Under the pieces are notes generated by a model that had not been told where the DNA came from, made no database searches, and was given only the letters and a program-made list of their open reading frames with translations. DNA of 64,000 nucleotides from the NCBI GenBank assembly GCA_000717735.1, contig JOBE01000013.1, forward strand, positions 1 through 64,000, in the 5' to 3' direction. The stretch comes from Streptomyces griseoluteus (GTDB taxonomy: Bacteria; Actinomycetota; Actinomycetes; Streptomycetales; Streptomycetaceae). A program made the translations under genes and the position numbers. Positions 43,201 through 51,508 of this stretch are shown here, piece after piece. Numbering within the stretch: the stretch's first letter is position 1; each line of letters starts with the position of its first letter.

Positions 43201-43866
43201 CTATCCCCCGACCCGCACCAGACCCGCCTCGTACGCGAACACCGCCGCCTGCGTCCGGTCCCGCAGCGCCAGCTTCACCAGGATCCGGCTCACATGCGTC
43301 TTGATCGTGGATTCGGCGACGACGAGATGGTCGGCGATCTCCGCGTTCGACAGACCCTGGGCGATGAGGACGAGGACCTCCGTCTCCCGTTCCGTCAGCT
43401 CCCCGATCCGCGCCATCGCCGGCGGGCGCGGCGAGCCCGCCGGCGCCTTCGCGAACTCGGTGATCAGCCGCCGGGTGACGGTCGGCGCGAGCAGCGCCTC
43501 GCCCGCCGCGACCACCCGCACGCCCTCCGCGAGCTGCCGGGCCGAGGCGTCCTTCAGCAGGAAGCCGGAGGCCCCGGCGCGCAGCGCCTGGTACACGTAC
43601 TCGTCCAGGTCGAAGGTGGTCAGGACCAGCACCTTCGCGTCCGCGTCGGCGGCGACGATCTCCCGGGTGGCGTCGATGCCGTTCAGCTCGGGCATCCGGA
43701 TGTCCATGAGGACCACGTCGGGGCGGAGGGCGGCGACCTGCGCGACGGCCTCCCTGCCGTTGACGGCCTCCCCGACGACCTCGATGTCCGGCATCGCGCC
43801 GAGCAGCACGGAGAAGCCCTCGCGGACCATGATCTGGTCGTCGACGATCAGTACCCTGATGCTCAT
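43201..43866 (-). CDS. NarL/LuxR-type response regulator
   Basis: 221 residues. The receiver has Asp9/Asp10, phospho-acceptor Asp55 (VVLMDIRMP), Thr (LTTFD) and Lys (FLLKD). The LuxR helix-turn-helix is TERETEVLVLIAQGLSNAEI with VVAESTIKTHV. It overlaps the kinase gene by ATGA and is followed at 27 nt by the P450, so the P450 may be a target or at least a co-transcribed gene. Confidence 0.95.
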   Translation of the reverse strand: MSIRVLIVDDQIMVREGFSVLLGAMPDIEVVGEAVNGREAVAQVAALRPDVVLMDIRMPELNGIDATREIVAADADAKVLVLTTFDLDEYVYQALRAGASGFLLKDASARQLAEGVRVVAAGEALLAPTVTRRLITEFAKAPAGSPRPPAMARIGELTERETEVLVLIAQGLSNAEIADHLVVAESTIKTHVSRILVKLALRDRTQAAVFAYEAGLVRVGG

Positions 43867-45194
43867 TCCGCGCTCTCCTCACGGCTCGCGGGCTCGTCAC
43901 GGCTGACGGGGATGAACGCCGCCACCTCGTAGCCGCCGTCGTCCGTCGTCTCCGCCGTCATCTCCCCGCCCAGCATCGACACCCGCTCCCGCATGCCGGT
44001 GATGCCGTGCCCCGCGCCCTGCGAGGGCTTCACGAGACCGCGCGCCGGGCCATTGGCGACCCGCAGCCCGAGGCCGCCGAGGACGTAGCTGACCTCGACC
44101 TTCGCCGCCGCGCCCGGCGCGTGCCGCAGCACGTTCGACAGGGCCTCCTGGACGATCCGGTACGCGGACAGCTCCACGCCCTGCGGCAGCTCCCGTACGG
44201 CGCCGGTCACCGTCTTCTCGACGACGAGCCCGGCCTCGGTGACGTTGCGGACGAGCGCGTCCAGGTCGGCGAGGGTCGGCTGCGGGGCGTCGGGCGCCTC
44301 GTAGTCCTCGGCCCGTACGACGCCGAGGATGCGGCGCAGCTCGGTCAGCGCGGCGACCGCGTTCTCGCGGATGGTGCGGAACGCCTGCTCCAGCTCCGGC
44401 GGCGGGTTCTCCACCCGGTACGGGGCGGCCTCCGCCTGGATGGCGACCACCGACATGTGGTGGGCGACGACGTCGTGCAGCTCGCGGGCGATGGTGGTGC
44501 GCTCCTCCAGGACGGTCCGCTTGGAGATCTCCTGGGCGGTGACCGTCTGCTGCGCGGTGACCTCGCGGGTGGCCTGGCGGCGGACCTGGATCATGGAGAC
44601 GGTGAGGAGGGCGAGGGCGGAGACGAAGAGCAGCGGGACCGAGTCGGAGCCGTGGCCGACCCCGAGGAACATCTCGGCGAAGAGCGCGTAGGCGGCCGTT
44701 CCGGCCCACATCCAGCCCGCGGTACGGGGCCCGGTGCGGGCGGCGACCACCGTGAGGACCACCAGGTGGGCGGCGAACATGTTCTGCGTCCAGGGCCAGC
44801 CGCCCCAGTAGCCTCCGACGAACGCGAGGAAGGGCGTCGAGCCCAGCGAGGCCCAGTAGGCGAAGACCGGCCTGATCAGCGTGGCGAGGACGATCGCGGC
44901 CGGCACGCACGCGAAGACGAACGACAACGGCCCGATGGCGCCGTCGATCCGGTCCGTGCCCAGCGCGAAGACGATGAAGGCGCAGAAGGCGACGGCCGCG
45001 TGCGGCAGCAGGCCCGCGTACACCCGTATCCCCTTCGGCAGCCGCCGCACCGGCCCGCTGTTCACGTCCATGCGCGGCAGCGGCCGGTAGGCGAAGGCGT
45101 CGTGGAAGAGTTCCTGGCGCAGCCCCCCGAGGGCCACCTGCACCAGGCGGAACTCGGGGCTGCGGCTCGTCTCGGAGGACTGTGTCTGGGTCAC
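43863..45194 (-). CDS. Histidine kinase (HisKA_3, NarL-pair type)
   Basis: 443 residues. Six or so membrane helices (about 58-205) with short loops, so it senses in or at the membrane. A coiled dimer segment then carries ARELHDVVAHHMSVV with phospho-acceptor His240. The ATPase has the N-box QEALSNVLRHA and G-box GHGITGMRERV. GTG at 45194 with a weak ribosome site. The downstream response regulator overlaps by 4 nt. Confidence 0.93.
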   Translation of the reverse strand: MTQTQSSETSRSPEFRLVQVALGGLRQELFHDAFAYRPLPRMDVNSGPVRRLPKGIRVYAGLLPHAAVAFCAFIVFALGTDRIDGAIGPLSFVFACVPAAIVLATLIRPVFAYWASLGSTPFLAFVGGYWGGWPWTQNMFAAHLVVLTVVAARTGPRTAGWMWAGTAAYALFAEMFLGVGHGSDSVPLLFVSALALLTVSMIQVRRQATREVTAQQTVTAQEISKRTVLEERTTIARELHDVVAHHMSVVAIQAEAAPYRVENPPPELEQAFRTIRENAVAALTELRRILGVVRAEDYEAPDAPQPTLADLDALVRNVTEAGLVVEKTVTGAVRELPQGVELSAYRIVQEALSNVLRHAPGAAAKVEVSYVLGGLGLRVANGPARGLVKPSQGAGHGITGMRERVSMLGGEMTAETTDDGGYEVAAFIPVSRDEPASREESAE

Positions 45195-45277
45195 CCGACC
45201 ACGGTACGGGCGACGGGGGGACCCGGTCGTCCCGCTGGATGCGGATCCTGCGGCGTCCCCCCTGAGTACTAGAAGTC

Positions 45278-46147
45278 CTAGAAGGCCAGCTGGGCGAGCT
45301 CCTCCGCCACCACCGCGCACGCGTCCGCCGACGGGTCGATCAGGGGGAAGTGGCCGATGCCCTCCAGGAGCGTGAGGCCGGGTTCCTCGCCCGCCTTCGC
45401 CGACGCTTCCGCGTAGGCCTCGGCGACGGTGTGCGGGACGACGACGTCCTCGCGGCCCTGGACGACGGTGGTCGCGATGCCGGTCGGGAGGAGGGCGGCC
45501 GGGTCGGCGTGGGCGGCCCGGGTCGCGTACTCGGTCTCGCCGCCGAGGAGTTCGGTCACCGCTCCGCCGCACACGCCGAGTTCGACCGCCGTCGCGAAGT
45601 GGGCGATCGGGGCGAGGGCGACGACCCCGCGCAGCGCGGGCGGGGCGGGGAGCCGCCAGGGGGAGCCGGCGGGGAGGACGTGCCGGGCGGCGGCCCACAG
45701 GGCGAGGTGGCCGCCCGCCGAGTGGCCGGTGAGCACGATCCGGCCGGTGTCGGCCTGCGGCAGGTGCGCCGCGGCCAGTTCCGGTACGGCGTCGAGCGCG
45801 GCGGCCACGTCGTCGAAGGTCTCCGGCCAGCGCCCGGCGACCGGGGCGGTACCACCCTGCCGGGGGATGTCGCTGCCGCGCCGGTACTCGACGTTCGCCA
45901 CGGCGAAGCCCCGGCGGGCCAGGAAGTCCACGAACGGGGTCAGGTGCAGGCGGTCGTACGGTGCCCGCCAGGCGCCGCCGTGCAGGGCGACGACGAGCGG
46001 GACCCGGGTGCGGCCGTCGCGCGGGGCGTAGAAGTCGATCACCTGGTCGGGGTGGTCGCCGTACGCGGCGGAGGCGTCGGGGGCGACGGCCGGGTGCGAG
46101 AAGGCGGACGCCTCTTCGGCGGCATCGCGCGCGGCGGGGTCCGGCAT
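45278..46147 (-). CDS. Alpha/beta hydrolase, probable kynurenine formamidase
   Basis: 289 residues. ALHGGAWR gives the oxyanion loop and GHSAGGHLALWAA the nucleophile Ser. An acid lies in VVQGREDVVVP and His in GIGHFPLI. HGGxW with GHSAGGH is the pattern of the eukaryote-like arylformamidases. It follows the tryptophan dioxygenase and kynureninase genes on the same strand at about 100 nt, which would complete tryptophan to anthranilate. The activity is inferred from this context; a general carboxylesterase is the alternative. Confidence 0.8.
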   Translation of the reverse strand: MPDPAARDAAEEASAFSHPAVAPDASAAYGDHPDQVIDFYAPRDGRTRVPLVVALHGGAWRAPYDRLHLTPFVDFLARRGFAVANVEYRRGSDIPRQGGTAPVAGRWPETFDDVAAALDAVPELAAAHLPQADTGRIVLTGHSAGGHLALWAAARHVLPAGSPWRLPAPPALRGVVALAPIAHFATAVELGVCGGAVTELLGGETEYATRAAHADPAALLPTGIATTVVQGREDVVVPHTVAEAYAEASAKAGEEPGLTLLEGIGHFPLIDPSADACAVVAEELAQLAF

Positions 46148-46250
46148 GCTGTTCCAACCTCTCGGGTACGGGGCCGAATTGGCCTGACCTGCGGGGACGG
46201 TACCAGTACCGGAGCCTCCGCAGATCAGGCGATCATCGGACCGTACGGCC

Positions 46251-47534
46251 TCAGGGAAGGTCGGTCAGGACGTCCGCGAGGGTCCGCGCCGCGCGCTCCG
46301 CGTCCGCGAAGCCGACGTACAGCGGGGTGAAGCCGAACCGCAGGATGTCCGGGCGGCGCAGGTCCCCGACGACCCCGCGCCGGATCAGCTCCGCCATCAC
46401 GGCCGGGGCCTCGGCGCAGCGCAGCGCCGCCTGGCTGCCGCGCTCACCGTGCTCCTCGGGCGTCACGGACTCGACGCGGCCCTCGGGCACGTACGCCCTT
46501 ACGCACTCCAGGAAGAAGTCCGTCAGCGCGAGGGACTTGGCGCGCACCTCCTCGATGGCGACCCCGTCCCAGACGTCGAGCGCCGCTTCGAGGGCCAGCA
46601 TGGAGAGGATGTCGGGCGTTCCGACCCGGCCGCGGAGCGCGCCGGCCGCCGCCTCGTAGCCGGGGGTCATCGCGAACGGGTCCGTGTGCGAGTTCCAGCC
46701 CGGCAGGGGGGAGTCGAAGGCGGCCTGGTGGCGCTCGGCGACGTACAGGTAGGCGGGCGAACCGGGGCCGCCGTTCAGGTACTTGTACGTGCAGCCGACG
46801 GCCAGGTCGACGCCGTGCGCGTCCAGACCGACGGGCAGGGCGCCCGCGCTGTGGCACAGGTCCCAGACGGCCAGCGCGCCCGCCGCGTGCAGCGCGGCGG
46901 TGAGACCGGGCAGGTCCTGGAGCCGGCCGGTGCGGTAGTCGACGTGGTTGACGAGCGCGAGCGCCGTGCGGTCGCTGACCGCGTCCGCCATGTCGGCCGG
47001 GTCGCAGGCCACGATCTCGTGGCCCGTCATCCGTGCCGCCGACTCCGCGATGTACCCGTCCGTGGGAAAGGTCGTCGCGTCGACGAGGATCTCGTCCCGG
47101 TCGTCGCCGTTCAGGCGGGCCGCCGCGACGACCGCCTTGAAGACGTTCACACTGGTCGAGTCGCCGACGACGATCTGGCCCTGGGCGGCGCCGACGATCG
47201 GCGCGATCCGGTCGCCGATCCGCTCGGGCGCGGTCCACCAGCCGGACTCGTCCCAGGAGCGGATGCGCAGCTCGCCCCACTGGCGGGTGATGACGTCGGC
47301 CATGCGGGCGGGGACGTGGGCGGGCAGCGCGCCGAGGGAGTTGCCGTCGAGGTAGACGGTCTCCTTGTCGAGGGCGAACTTCTCGCGGTGCCCGGCGAGG
47401 CCGTCGGCCGCGTCGAGCTCCAGGGCCCGTTCCTTGAGGCGGTCCGCGCGGCGGTCCTTGAGGCGGTCCTTGAGCATGTCCTTCAGCCGGCCGTCGCCAC
47501 GGCCGCCGAGACGGTCTCCGAGGCGGTCAGACAT
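46251..47534 (-). CDS. kynU: Kynureninase
   Basis: 427 residues, PLP-dependent cleavage of kynurenine to anthranilate and alanine. The core begins KFALDKETVYLDGNSLGALP. VGDSTSVNVFKAVVAAAR holds the PLP phosphate site, WDLCHSAGALPV the PLP-contacting Asp, and GCTYKYLNGGPGSPA the Schiff-base Lys. The first 40 residues are unusual, a run of DRL/DRLK/KDR repeats encoded by near-identical GGCGGTCCTTGA units, where relatives start simply. The ATG overlaps the dioxygenase stop by 8 nt. Confidence 0.95.
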   Translation of the reverse strand: MSDRLGDRLGGRGDGRLKDMLKDRLKDRRADRLKERALELDAADGLAGHREKFALDKETVYLDGNSLGALPAHVPARMADVITRQWGELRIRSWDESGWWTAPERIGDRIAPIVGAAQGQIVVGDSTSVNVFKAVVAAARLNGDDRDEILVDATTFPTDGYIAESAARMTGHEIVACDPADMADAVSDRTALALVNHVDYRTGRLQDLPGLTAALHAAGALAVWDLCHSAGALPVGLDAHGVDLAVGCTYKYLNGGPGSPAYLYVAERHQAAFDSPLPGWNSHTDPFAMTPGYEAAAGALRGRVGTPDILSMLALEAALDVWDGVAIEEVRAKSLALTDFFLECVRAYVPEGRVESVTPEEHGERGSQAALRCAEAPAVMAELIRRGVVGDLRRPDILRFGFTPLYVGFADAERAARTLADVLTDLP

Positions 47535-48381
47535 GGCTGCGCGCCGTCCAGAGCTCGGGGAACACGTTCTTCTGGGCCCGCTTCTCCAGCCAGGCCACAC
47601 CGGCCGAACCGCCGGTGCCGGTCTTCGCGCCCATCGCGCGCCGGGTCGCCACCAGGTGGTCGTTGCGCCATCGCCAGACGAGTTCGGCGACGTCGCTGAG
47701 AGCCTCGCCGAGCCGGACGAGCTCGCTGTTCTGGTCGGCGTCCGCGTAGATCCCGGCCCAGACCGCCTCGACCTCGGAGGAGGGCTCGTACCGCTGCGCC
47801 AGGTCACGGCCGAGGACCGTCTGCGGCACGGGAAGGCCGCGGCGGGCGAGGAGCGCGAGGACCTCGTCGTACAGGCTCGGCTCGTGGAGCGCCTTCTCCA
47901 GCTCGGCGTGGACGCGGGGCGCGCCCCGGTGCGGGACGAGCATGGACGCGGACTTCTCGCCGAGCAGGAACTCCATCCGCCGGTACATCGCGGACTGGAA
48001 GCCGGAGCCCTCGCCGAGCGCGGCCCGGTAGGCGTTGAACTGGGCGGGGGTGAGCTGGGCGAGCGGCCGCCAGGAGTGGTTGAGGGCCTCCAGCTCGCGC
48101 ACGGAGCGCTTGAGCGCGTCCATGGCGACGGGGACGCGGTCCTCGCGCAGGGCGCGGCTCGCGGTCTCCCACTCGTGGACGATGACCGTGAACCACAGCT
48201 CCATGACCTGGGTGGTGACCAGGAAGACCATCTCGCCGGGGTCGTCCGAGCGGAGGTGCTGGAGGTGGGTGAGGACGTCCGCCTGGACGTAGTCCTCGTA
48301 CGGCGTGGTACCCGCGAAGTCGAGGTTCGGGTCGACCGAACCGGCTCCGGAATCGGGAGAACCCGGGAGGGTGGGTGACAT
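47527..48381 (-). CDS. kynA: Tryptophan 2,3-dioxygenase
   Basis: 284 residues, heme enzyme opening the indole ring of Trp to N-formylkynurenine. LTHLQHLRSDDPGEMVFLV begins the core, LWFTVIVHEWE is the next helix, GFQSAMYRRMEFLLGEK the substrate-side motif, and WRWRNDHLVATRRAMGAKTG carries the axial His and conserved TGTGGS loop. ATG at 48381 with GAGGAG 7 nt upstream. First gene of the leftward kynA-kynU operon; products with the hydrolase give anthranilate. Confidence 0.96.
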   Translation of the reverse strand: MSPTLPGSPDSGAGSVDPNLDFAGTTPYEDYVQADVLTHLQHLRSDDPGEMVFLVTTQVMELWFTVIVHEWETASRALREDRVPVAMDALKRSVRELEALNHSWRPLAQLTPAQFNAYRAALGEGSGFQSAMYRRMEFLLGEKSASMLVPHRGAPRVHAELEKALHEPSLYDEVLALLARRGLPVPQTVLGRDLAQRYEPSSEVEAVWAGIYADADQNSELVRLGEALSDVAELVWRWRNDHLVATRRAMGAKTGTGGSAGVAWLEKRAQKNVFPELWTARSHV

Positions 48382-48505
48382 TTCTGTCTCCTCGATACGA
48401 ACTACCGGGTAGCGGTCTGCTCCACCGTGTCCACGTCGTTCCGTGTGGCACGGGAGCCCCGGTCCCCTCGGGAGGCACGCTTCGTCGCGCGTCGTCCCAA
48501 ACGCA

Positions 48506-49402
48506 TCATGACACGATCGGGCCGGTGATGTAGATCCCGTCTTCGTCATACGGATACGCGTTCGACCGGCAGCCGTTCAGGCCCTTGATCTGCTGCATCA
48601 TCGCGGGGGCGAGCTTGCCCGGACCCGGGCAGTCCATGTGCGTCCGGATGCCGATCTCGTGCCCGACCTCGTGGTTGATGATCAGGTGCCGGTACTCCGC
48701 GGGCGGCCCCGCGAAGGTGGGCGAGCCGAGCATCCACCGCTTGAGGTTCACCACGACGCCGTCGACGGTCTCGCAGTTCAGCTCGCCGCGGGTGTTCAGG
48801 CCCTGCCGGGCGCAGAGCGCGTCCGCCGTGTCCGGGGTGGCGATGCGGATGACGAAGTCCGCGTTCTGCGAGACCAGCTGGAAGCGGCCCCTGTCGTGCG
48901 CCGCCCAGCTGCGCGGATGGGCCAGGATCCGCTGGATCTCGACGGCCGCCTCGCGTGCCGAGAGATCGATGCCGTCCTCGACCTGGACCCGGTAGCGGCG
49001 CAGGACGCCGCTGTCGCCGACCGGATCGCCCGAGGCCTGCGCGGTGGTGAAGGTCCCGGCGCCGGACTGCGGCACGGTGGCGGTCTTCGGGGTGGTGGCC
49101 TTCGGCTTCGGCTTCGGCGACGGCGTCGGCTTGGGCTTGGGCTTGGGCTTGGCCTTCGCCGTCGTGGGCCGGGGCGTGGGGGCGGCGGTCGTCGTCGCCG
49201 GGGGCTCGGCCGTCGGGTCCTGCGTGCTTAAGGGGGCCGCGGCCGCCGGGTCGCCCGTCGGCGGGCCGTTGAAGTGGGCGAGGGCGACACCGGTGCCGAG
49301 CGCGACCGTCATCAGGGCCAGCGTCGGCAGCACGAGCCGGGGGCCGGTCCTGCGCCTCTTCCTCGTTCGTCGTCGTCCTGCGGGTACTGCACGTTTGCCC
49401 AC
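48506..49402 (-). CDS. Secreted or anchored DUF3152 metalloprotease-like protein with a TTA codon
   Basis: 298 residues. An Arg-rich start and one hydrophobic helix (about 23-44) anchor or export it, then a Lys/Pro repeat linker (KPKPKPKPTPSPKP) likely crosses the wall. The C-terminal domain of about 180 residues has HEVGHEIGIRTH, a zinc-peptidase HExxH-type helix, plus Cys residues. A TTA leucine codon (codon 58) at 49229-49231 is the only in-frame one I found in the window. GTG at 49402 has GGGGGAG 6 nt upstream. Cell-wall peptidase activity is inferred. Confidence 0.85.
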   Translation of the reverse strand: MGKRAVPAGRRRTRKRRRTGPRLVLPTLALMTVALGTGVALAHFNGPPTGDPAAAAPLSTQDPTAEPPATTTAAPTPRPTTAKAKPKPKPKPTPSPKPKPKATTPKTATVPQSGAGTFTTAQASGDPVGDSGVLRRYRVQVEDGIDLSAREAAVEIQRILAHPRSWAAHDRGRFQLVSQNADFVIRIATPDTADALCARQGLNTRGELNCETVDGVVVNLKRWMLGSPTFAGPPAEYRHLIINHEVGHEIGIRTHMDCPGPGKLAPAMMQQIKGLNGCRSNAYPYDEDGIYITGPIVS

Positions 49403-49453
49403 GACAGACTCCCCCCTCGGTCCTGCGGTCTCCGGGATCGTACCCGGCCGCAT

Positions 49454-49493
49454 CGAACACCCTTTCCCCCGCGCGAGGGGGAAAGGGTGCTCG
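49454..49493. terminator. Hairpin, probable bidirectional terminator
   Basis: CACCCTTTCCCCC (49458-49470) pairs with 49477-49489 around a 6-nt loop, with further pairing outside. It lies between the DUF3151 stop and the DUF3152 start, both leftward. Confidence 0.7.
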
Positions 49494-49510
49494 ACCGGTG
49501 GCGGGAGACG

Positions 49511-49924
49511 TCAGCCGAGCGTCTCGGCCGCCGTCTCAGAGGAGTCCCGCAGGAAGGTCGTGCAGCGCTCGTACTCGTCCTTCTCGCCGATCTCGCCGGC
49601 CGCGCGGGCGAGCGCGTGCAGGGCGCGGAGGAAGCCACGGTTCGGCTCGTGCTCCCACGGCACGGGGCCGTGGCCCTTCCAGCCGTTGCGGCGCAGCGCG
49701 TCGAGACCGCGGTGGTAGCCGGTACGGGCGTAGGCGTACGACTCGACGACCGAGCCGCGCTCGTACGCGTCGTCGGCGAGCTGGGCCCAGGCGAGCGAGG
49801 ACGTCGGGTACTTACCGGCGACCTCCGCCGGAGCCGTACCGTTCGCGAGCAGCTCGCGCGGACCCGGATCGTCGGGCAGGTGGGTGGGGGCCGGTCCCCC
49901 CAGGAGGTTCTCATGCATGGCCAT
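49511..49924 (-). CDS. DUF3151 protein
   Basis: 137 residues. It starts MAMHENLLGGPAPTHLPDD, followed by AEVAGKYPTSSLAWAQLAD and YAYARTGYHRGLDALRRNGWKG, a pattern typical of the actinobacterial DUF3151 family, helical and TPR-like. Function unknown. ATG at 49924 is used; the ATG two codons on is possible. It follows the MFS gene by 15 nt on the same strand. Confidence 0.88.
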   Translation of the reverse strand: MAMHENLLGGPAPTHLPDDPGPRELLANGTAPAEVAGKYPTSSLAWAQLADDAYERGSVVESYAYARTGYHRGLDALRRNGWKGHGPVPWEHEPNRGFLRALHALARAAGEIGEKDEYERCTTFLRDSSETAAETLG

Positions 49925-49938
49925 GGGCCCAGTCTGCC

Positions 49939-51405
49939 TCAGCCCGCGGGTCCCGGGCGCTCCCGCTCCCCCGGGTCGAGCGGCGGCGACGTCACCCCGC
50001 AGTGCACCCGGCACTCGGGATGGCAGTCCGCCCGCGCGGCCGGGGTCCGCATCGTCGTCCAGGCCAGCACCGCCCCGACCACGAGGATCCCCGCGCACAT
50101 CGGCATCGCCCGCCGGAACGTCTCCCCGAACTCCTCCGCCGAGCGGTACGACTCCGGCCCCATCCCGGCCAGCAACGGCAGCGCGGCCACGGCGAGCAGC
50201 CCGGCCGCCCGCGCCGCCGCGTTGTTGATGCCGCTGGCCAGGCCCGCCCTGGACACGTCCACCGAGGCCAGGACGGTCGCGGTCAGCGGCGCGACCAGGG
50301 CCGTCATACCGAGCCCGAGGACCAGGAGGGCGGGCAGCACGTCCCGTACGTACGAGGCGTCCTCGCCGACCCGCAGCATCAGGAGCATGCCCGCGGCGCA
50401 CAGCAGCGGCCCCACGGTGAGCGGGATCCGGGGCCCGATCCGCTCCCCCAGCTCCCCGGACTTCGCCGACAGCAGCAGCATCAGGACGGTCGTCGGCAGC
50501 AGGGCCGTACCGGCGCCGAGGGCCGAGTAGCCGGACACCACCTGGAGTTGGAGGGCCGCCAGGAAGAAGAAGCCGCCGAAAGCCGCGTACACGCACAGGG
50601 TCACCAGGTTGACCGCCGTGAAGGTCCGGGACGCGAAGATCGACGGCGGCACCATCGCCGACTCGCGGCGCCGCCGCTCCACCGCCACGAACCCGGCCCC
50701 GATCACCAGGCCGGCCGCCCCCGCCCACCAGGCCTCGCCGATCAGCGCGTACGTCACGAAGCCGAGCGCCGCCGCGCCCAGGACCGCGCCGAGGACGTCG
50801 AAGCGGCCCCGCGCGGTCTCGTCCCGCGACTCCGGCACGTGCCGCAGGGCGACCGGCACGCAGAGGGCGGCGAGCGGCACGTTCAGGAAGAACACCCACC
50901 GCCAGCCCGGCCCGTCCACCAGCCAGCCGCCCACGAACGGCCCGATCGCCGCGCCCACCCCGCCGAAGCCGGACCAGAGGCCGACCGCCTTCGCCCGGTC
51001 GTCCGCGTGGAAGCTCGCCTGGATCAGCGCGAGCGACCCGGGCGTGAGCAGCGCCCCGCCCACGCCCTGGAGGGCGCGGGCGGCGATCAGGACCCCGGCG
51101 TTCGGCGCGAGCCCGCACAGCAGCGAGGCGAGCGCGAACCACACCACGCCGATCACGAAGACCCGGCGCCTGCCGTACCGGTCGCCGAGCGAACCGCCGA
51201 GCAGGATCAGCCCCGCCAGGGTGAGCATGTAGGCGTTGACCGTCCACTGGAGCGCGCCGAGGTCGGCGTCGAGGTCCTCGCCGATGTGCGGCAGGGCGAC
51301 GTTGACGACGGTCGAGTCGAGCAGCGCCATCCCGGACCCGAGGACGGTCGTGAGCAGGATCCATCGCCCGGTCCGTGAAGCCATCCGCACGTCCTGCTCG
51401 CCCAT
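49939..51405 (-). CDS. MFS drug exporter, DHA2 (14-helix) type
   Basis: 488 residues with about 14 hydrophobic helices. Motif D1 is ALLDSTVVNVALPHIGEDL, motif A GGSLGDRYGRRRVF, and motif C GGVGAAIGPFVGGWLVD, the antiporter signature. It probably exports a toxic compound using the proton gradient; substrate unknown. The tail is Cys/His-rich (RADCHPECRVHCG), odd for the family and possibly metal-responsive. No regulator is adjacent. Confidence 0.92.
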   Translation of the reverse strand: MGEQDVRMASRTGRWILLTTVLGSGMALLDSTVVNVALPHIGEDLDADLGALQWTVNAYMLTLAGLILLGGSLGDRYGRRRVFVIGVVWFALASLLCGLAPNAGVLIAARALQGVGGALLTPGSLALIQASFHADDRAKAVGLWSGFGGVGAAIGPFVGGWLVDGPGWRWVFFLNVPLAALCVPVALRHVPESRDETARGRFDVLGAVLGAAALGFVTYALIGEAWWAGAAGLVIGAGFVAVERRRRESAMVPPSIFASRTFTAVNLVTLCVYAAFGGFFFLAALQLQVVSGYSALGAGTALLPTTVLMLLLSAKSGELGERIGPRIPLTVGPLLCAAGMLLMLRVGEDASYVRDVLPALLVLGLGMTALVAPLTATVLASVDVSRAGLASGINNAAARAAGLLAVAALPLLAGMGPESYRSAEEFGETFRRAMPMCAGILVVGAVLAWTTMRTPAARADCHPECRVHCGVTSPPLDPGERERPGPAG

Positions 51406-51431
51406 GCCTGCATGGTCCCGCGAACGCGGAA

Positions 51432-51470
51432 GCCCCGCCCGCCGGAACTCGATGAGACGGCGGACGGGGC
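51432..51470 (-). terminator. Terminator of the large secreted protein gene
   Basis: A 13-bp stem with one mismatch (51432-51444 with 51458-51470), 36 nt past the stop codon. Confidence 0.65.
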
Positions 51471-51489
51471 AGCGGTGGCCTGGGGCCTG

Positions 51490-51508
51490 GGGCCTGTCGT
51501 TCGGATCA
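51490..51508. repeat. Solo arm related to the 29.3-kb inverted-repeat element
   Basis: This stretch matches the left arm at 29289 at 17 of 19 positions (core TCGTTCGGATCA against TCGTTTGGATCA). Its end contains the stop codon of the leftward gene, just as the other arm starts at a stop codon. No matching second arm was seen nearby. Confidence 0.55.
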
